Shown here: piece by piece, positions 61,033 to 64,000 of the stretch
Layout of the letters: the number at the start of each line of letters is the position of its first letter
How positions within the stretch are numbered: position 1 is the first letter of the stretch
Source of the DNA: Acanthamoeba castellanii str. Neff
Taxonomy: Eukaryota > Discosea > Longamoebia > Acanthamoebidae
DNA length: 64,000 bases
Assembly: GCF_000313135.1 (NCBI RefSeq)
Contig: NW_004457490.1
Span: forward strand, 97,092-161,091
Direction of reading: 5' to 3'
Notes under the pieces: generated by a model
The model's input: only the letters and a program-made list of their open reading frames with translations
Database searches by the model: none
Told to the model about the DNA's origin: nothing
Program-made: the position numbers and the translations under genes

Positions 61033-61450
61033 CCTCTATCTATTGTTAACTGTGTGGCGCCGCCCAAGGCGGAGCTCAGGCCTGCGTGATCGATCCCTTA
61101 GCGAGCGAACAAATAATCAACTTTGAGTTTAGCGCACTTTTTGAGTTCTCTGTTTCCTTCCTTCCCAACCGTCTCCGCATACCTTAAAAAGCTGGGAAGC
61201 TGTAAAAGGGCATGCGGACTTGCGTTTCTTTTTGTACTTCAGTTAATTCAATCGATCAATTGATTTCGCTCAAGAGTCGATCATGGATGTGCCAATTGGG
61301 GGGGGGGCAGAACAGCCTGAGGCATTGCTTGATCGCCAGGCACGGTTGTGGATTTGGATTGATCAACAAATAATAAAAAGATGGCGGGAAGAAAAGGGCG
61401 AGGAAATGTTGTGGCGATAAAATAAATATATTGGCGTGGCCCGCAACATA
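61033..61450. other. intergenic region upstream of PI3K
   Basis: A 418-bp gap between the ABCG gene's 3' end and the PI3K start (same strand). It includes a run of nine G at about 61300-61308 and AT-rich stretches. No gene was seen; it should contain the PI3K promoter. Confidence 0.35.
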
Positions 61451-63899
61451 TTACATGCGCGGCTTGTTGAGGAAGCGCAGAGCGAGGTAGGCGCCGACTC
61501 GGGTGAGCACGATCATGCCCACCAGGAAGATCACGTCGCCCCACACGTTGGTCTCGACGCCGAACTTGTCCAGGATGTCGTCGCCCGTGATCGGGTTGGC
61601 GTCGTACGAGGACGGGTTCGAGGGCGTGAAGTGGAGGCCCTTGGAGAGCTGGAACTCGTTGAGCATCGTCAGCTCGTAGCTGTACTTCACGATCGAGATC
61701 CATCGCGCCCACGCGATCCACACGGCAGGTTCTCTCTGTTGATGAAGAAGCCACCTGCAAACCTAGAGAAGAGAAGTCGTCAGCTTCTGTGGCGCCTTGT
61801 GTCGTGTCGTGTTGAGTGTGGCTGCGTACCGAGAAGAATGGAGGCGAGGACAACGATGACGGACAGGGTGAGGGCCTTCTTGACGTCGACGATGGCGGCG
61901 CCGATGAAGGTGCCGATGCCGGTGCCCATGAGGACAAACAGCCAGAGGATGACGATGTAGAAGATGAAGGTGTAGCCGTCGTTCGAGAGATCGACCATCC
62001 AGTAGGTGATCACGGCGAAGATGAACGGCAGCACGAGCTCGAGTGGCGTCTCAGCGATCGTCTTGCCCATGAAGTAGGCCGACAGCCGGTACGTGCCCGT
62101 CGCTCGCTCTTTGTTCAACACCGCGCGCTCGGGAGGGACTGCACAGCACCGCAACGTCAGCACTTGCTAAACCGCACATGCTCAACCGCACACGCACACA
62201 CCGCACACGCACACAAAGAAGCGAGAAAAGCTACGTACAGGCGTAGAGTGATTGCATCCACGGGTGCATGATCCAGAACATGGTGGAGAAGAAGAGGAAA
62301 CCGTTGCGGTCGCCGATGGCCGACTCCTTCTTGTCCATCTGGAACCAGAGGAGGCCCGAGAGAATCGAGATGAGCGCGATCTGGATGATGTGCGACCACG
62401 AGAGGATGTCGTGTCGCCGCTGCTTGAAGGACCGGGTGGCCATGACCCACGTCTGGGTGAAGATGCTGGTCGGGTACTTGGGACCCTTCTTCATGTCGCG
62501 CACGCCCTCGCGCTGGTCGTCGTCGATCTTGAGCGGCTTCATCGCCTCGCTCTCCTTCTCGTTGGCCGCGTAGGTGTCGATCAGCAGCTGTCGCACGGTG
62601 CGGCCGTCGTTGATCTTCTCATTCGACGTCACCACTTCGACTGTTGTGTGCGTGTGCGTGTGTGCGGTGAGTGCGTGTGTTGCATTTCAAGTGAACACGA
62701 GTGGCCGGAGACGTACGCATGAAGTCGGCGGGGTTGTAGGCCGACGGAGAGTGGAGGCCGAGGTTGGCAAAGTAGGGCAGCACGCCGGCGGCGCTGCCTG
62801 AGTAGACCACGAAGCCGCCCTCGGCCAGGAGCAGCACGTTGTCGAACATCATGAACATGGCCGACGAGGGCTGGTGGATGGTGGTCACCACCGTGTGGCC
62901 GCTCTTGGCCAGGTGCTTGAGGGACACGATCAGGCCGAGCGAGGTGGCGGCGTCGAGGCCCGACGTGGGCTCGTCGAGGAAGATGAGTGACGGGTTGTTG
63001 ACCAGCTCGTTGGCGATGTTGGTCCGCTTGCGCTCGCCGCCCGACACGCCGCGCACCCAGGCGCCGCCAACGATGGTGTTCGAGCACCGCTGGATGCCCA
63101 GCTCGGTGAGAATGTCTTCGACGCGCTCGCGCTTCTCGGCCATCGACAGCTTCTTGGAGAGCTTGAGGTAGGCCGTGTAGGTGACGGTGTCGCGCACGGT
63201 GAGGTTGGGGAAGAAGATGTCGTCCTGCAGCACGTAGGCCATGCGCCGCTTGAACCGCCGGCCCTCGACCTGCTCGCCGTTCACCAGGATGTCGCCGGTC
63301 ACGTTTTGCTTCACGCGACGCGCCAACACGTTCAACAGCGTCGTCTGTGCCGCGCCACAACCAATCATCGTTTAGTCAAAGACGCAAAGAACGAAAGCGA
63401 TTGGCGGAAAGAAGCGAAGAAGAGAGAAGAGAGAAAGGAAACGAAAAGCGAAGGGGTCCGCGGGGCGTGGCGTGACGCAAGGTACCTTGCCGGAGCCCGT
63501 GGGACCCATGATGGCGACGACACTGCCGGGCGTGACCTTGCCGGAGACGTTGTTGAGGATTGGCACCTCCTTCTTGGTCTTGAGGTAGTTGGTGATCGTG
63601 GCTGGGATGGGCAGCTTGAAGAGCAGCTTCACGAAGAGATTCTGCGGCGGCAGCGGGATGACCACCTTGTAGTTGAGATTGCGCCACTCGAGCCCGATCG
63701 GGTACTTGGGCGGGGTCTTGGAGAACGGGCACGGCTGGTTGACCTTGGCGTACTTGGACACGATGCCCAGCTCCTCGTCGCCCATGACCTCCTCGTCGCG
63801 CAGGTCGTCGATGACCTTGCTGTCGCTGTGGTGCTGGACCTCGTCGAGCTCCACGTCTTCGACGTCGGAAGATGAAGCGGAGGAAGATGAGGAATTCAT
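61451..63899 (-). CDS. ABCG-family half transporter
   Basis: Five exons. ABCG order, nucleotide-binding domain before membrane domain: VVAIMGPTGSGK|TTLLNVLARR (Walker A, split by an intron), MAYVLQDDIFFPNLTVRDTV (Q-loop), VSGGERKRTNIANELVNNPS (signature), LIFLDEPTSGLDAATSLGLI (Walker B and D-loop) and TTIHQPSSAMFMMFDNVLLL (H-loop). The membrane domain follows with SWSHIIQIALISILSGLLWF, LVLPFIFAVITYWMVDLSND, YIVILWLFVLMGTGIGTFIG and IVVLASILL. It should dimerise to export lipids or drugs. A missing C at 61724-61725 breaks GGFFINRENLPVWIAW; downstream the frame is intact to NKPRM. The acidic Ser-rich start (MNSSSSSASSSDVEDVELDE) is typical of amoebozoan ABCG proteins. It is about 660 residues, normal length. 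Confidence 0.93.
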
Positions 63900-64000
63900 C
63901 TTTTGTGTGTGTTGTGTGGTGGAAGGAGAAAAGAGGAAGAGGAAGAGGTGGAGTGTGGTATGGCTCGGGACGTCGGTTGTGATGGAGTGAGGAAGAACCG

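Overview
The window is a gene-dense piece of the nuclear genome of an amoebozoan, most likely Acanthamoeba castellanii or a close relative. The grounds are GC- and CpG-rich coding exons, many short GT-AG introns filled with TG/CA and CACACG-type microsatellites, intergenic gaps of about 50-450 bp, and an amoebozoan gene set: class I PI3-kinase, a RhoGEF with MORN repeats, tyrosine-kinase-like kinases, secreted saposin-like proteins and mitochondrial import factors. It is a draft assembly, with a run of Ns at 47220-47394. Most genes are spliced, so coordinates are start-to-stop spans including introns. I could not run searches; names rest on motifs read directly from translations.

Layout, left to right. 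0-11 kb: hypothetical protein, SAM methyltransferase, a Lys/Thr-repeat protein (-), a mitochondrial gamma-butyrobetaine-type dioxygenase (-) divergent from Tim9, a single-lobe EF-hand protein, and a cyclin (-). 11-13.3 kb: a secreted protein (-) and a CpG-decayed actin fragment. 13.3-23.3 kb: a very large PX-SH3-RhoGEF-PH-MORN gene, Maf-type pyrophosphatase, a coiled-coil protein (-), a secreted NTF2-like protein, Gemin6 and a saposin-like protein. 23.3-31.2 kb: NAD epimerase (-) with an in-frame stop, a low-complexity protein (-), Clp1 (-) and a TDP2-like phosphodiesterase. 31.2-44.3 kb: SapB-metallophosphoesterase, secreted protein (-), universal stress protein, potato-inhibitor-I protein (-), FEN1 (-), phytanoyl-CoA-dioxygenase-like protein, a membrane protein, betaine-homocysteine methyltransferase (-) and a secreted protein (-). 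44.5-45.8 kb: a CpG-depleted caspase-like relic. 45.8-64 kb: TKL-type kinase (-), Ski8/WDR61, a coiled-coil protein, class I PI3K with a long N-terminal extension (-), and an ABCG half-transporter (-).

Themes. No operon logic is expected; neighbouring functions are mostly unrelated. Functional groupings are RNA metabolism (Gemin6, Clp1, WDR61), DNA maintenance (FEN1, TDP2-like), carnitine/one-carbon metabolism (GBBH-type, BHMT), phosphoinositide/Rho signalling (PI3K, PX-DH-PH-MORN) and secretion.

Two observations stand out. First, two sharply bounded islands are almost free of CpG inside otherwise CpG-rich DNA. In one, all seven amino-acid replacements that I can score in an actin fragment are explained by CpG-to-TpG/CpA transitions, as expected for methylation-driven decay of duplicated sequence. 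Second, many conserved proteins are broken at short homopolymers by exactly one missing base at conserved motifs, which looks like a systematic assembly error and must be corrected before calling pseudogenes or odd introns.
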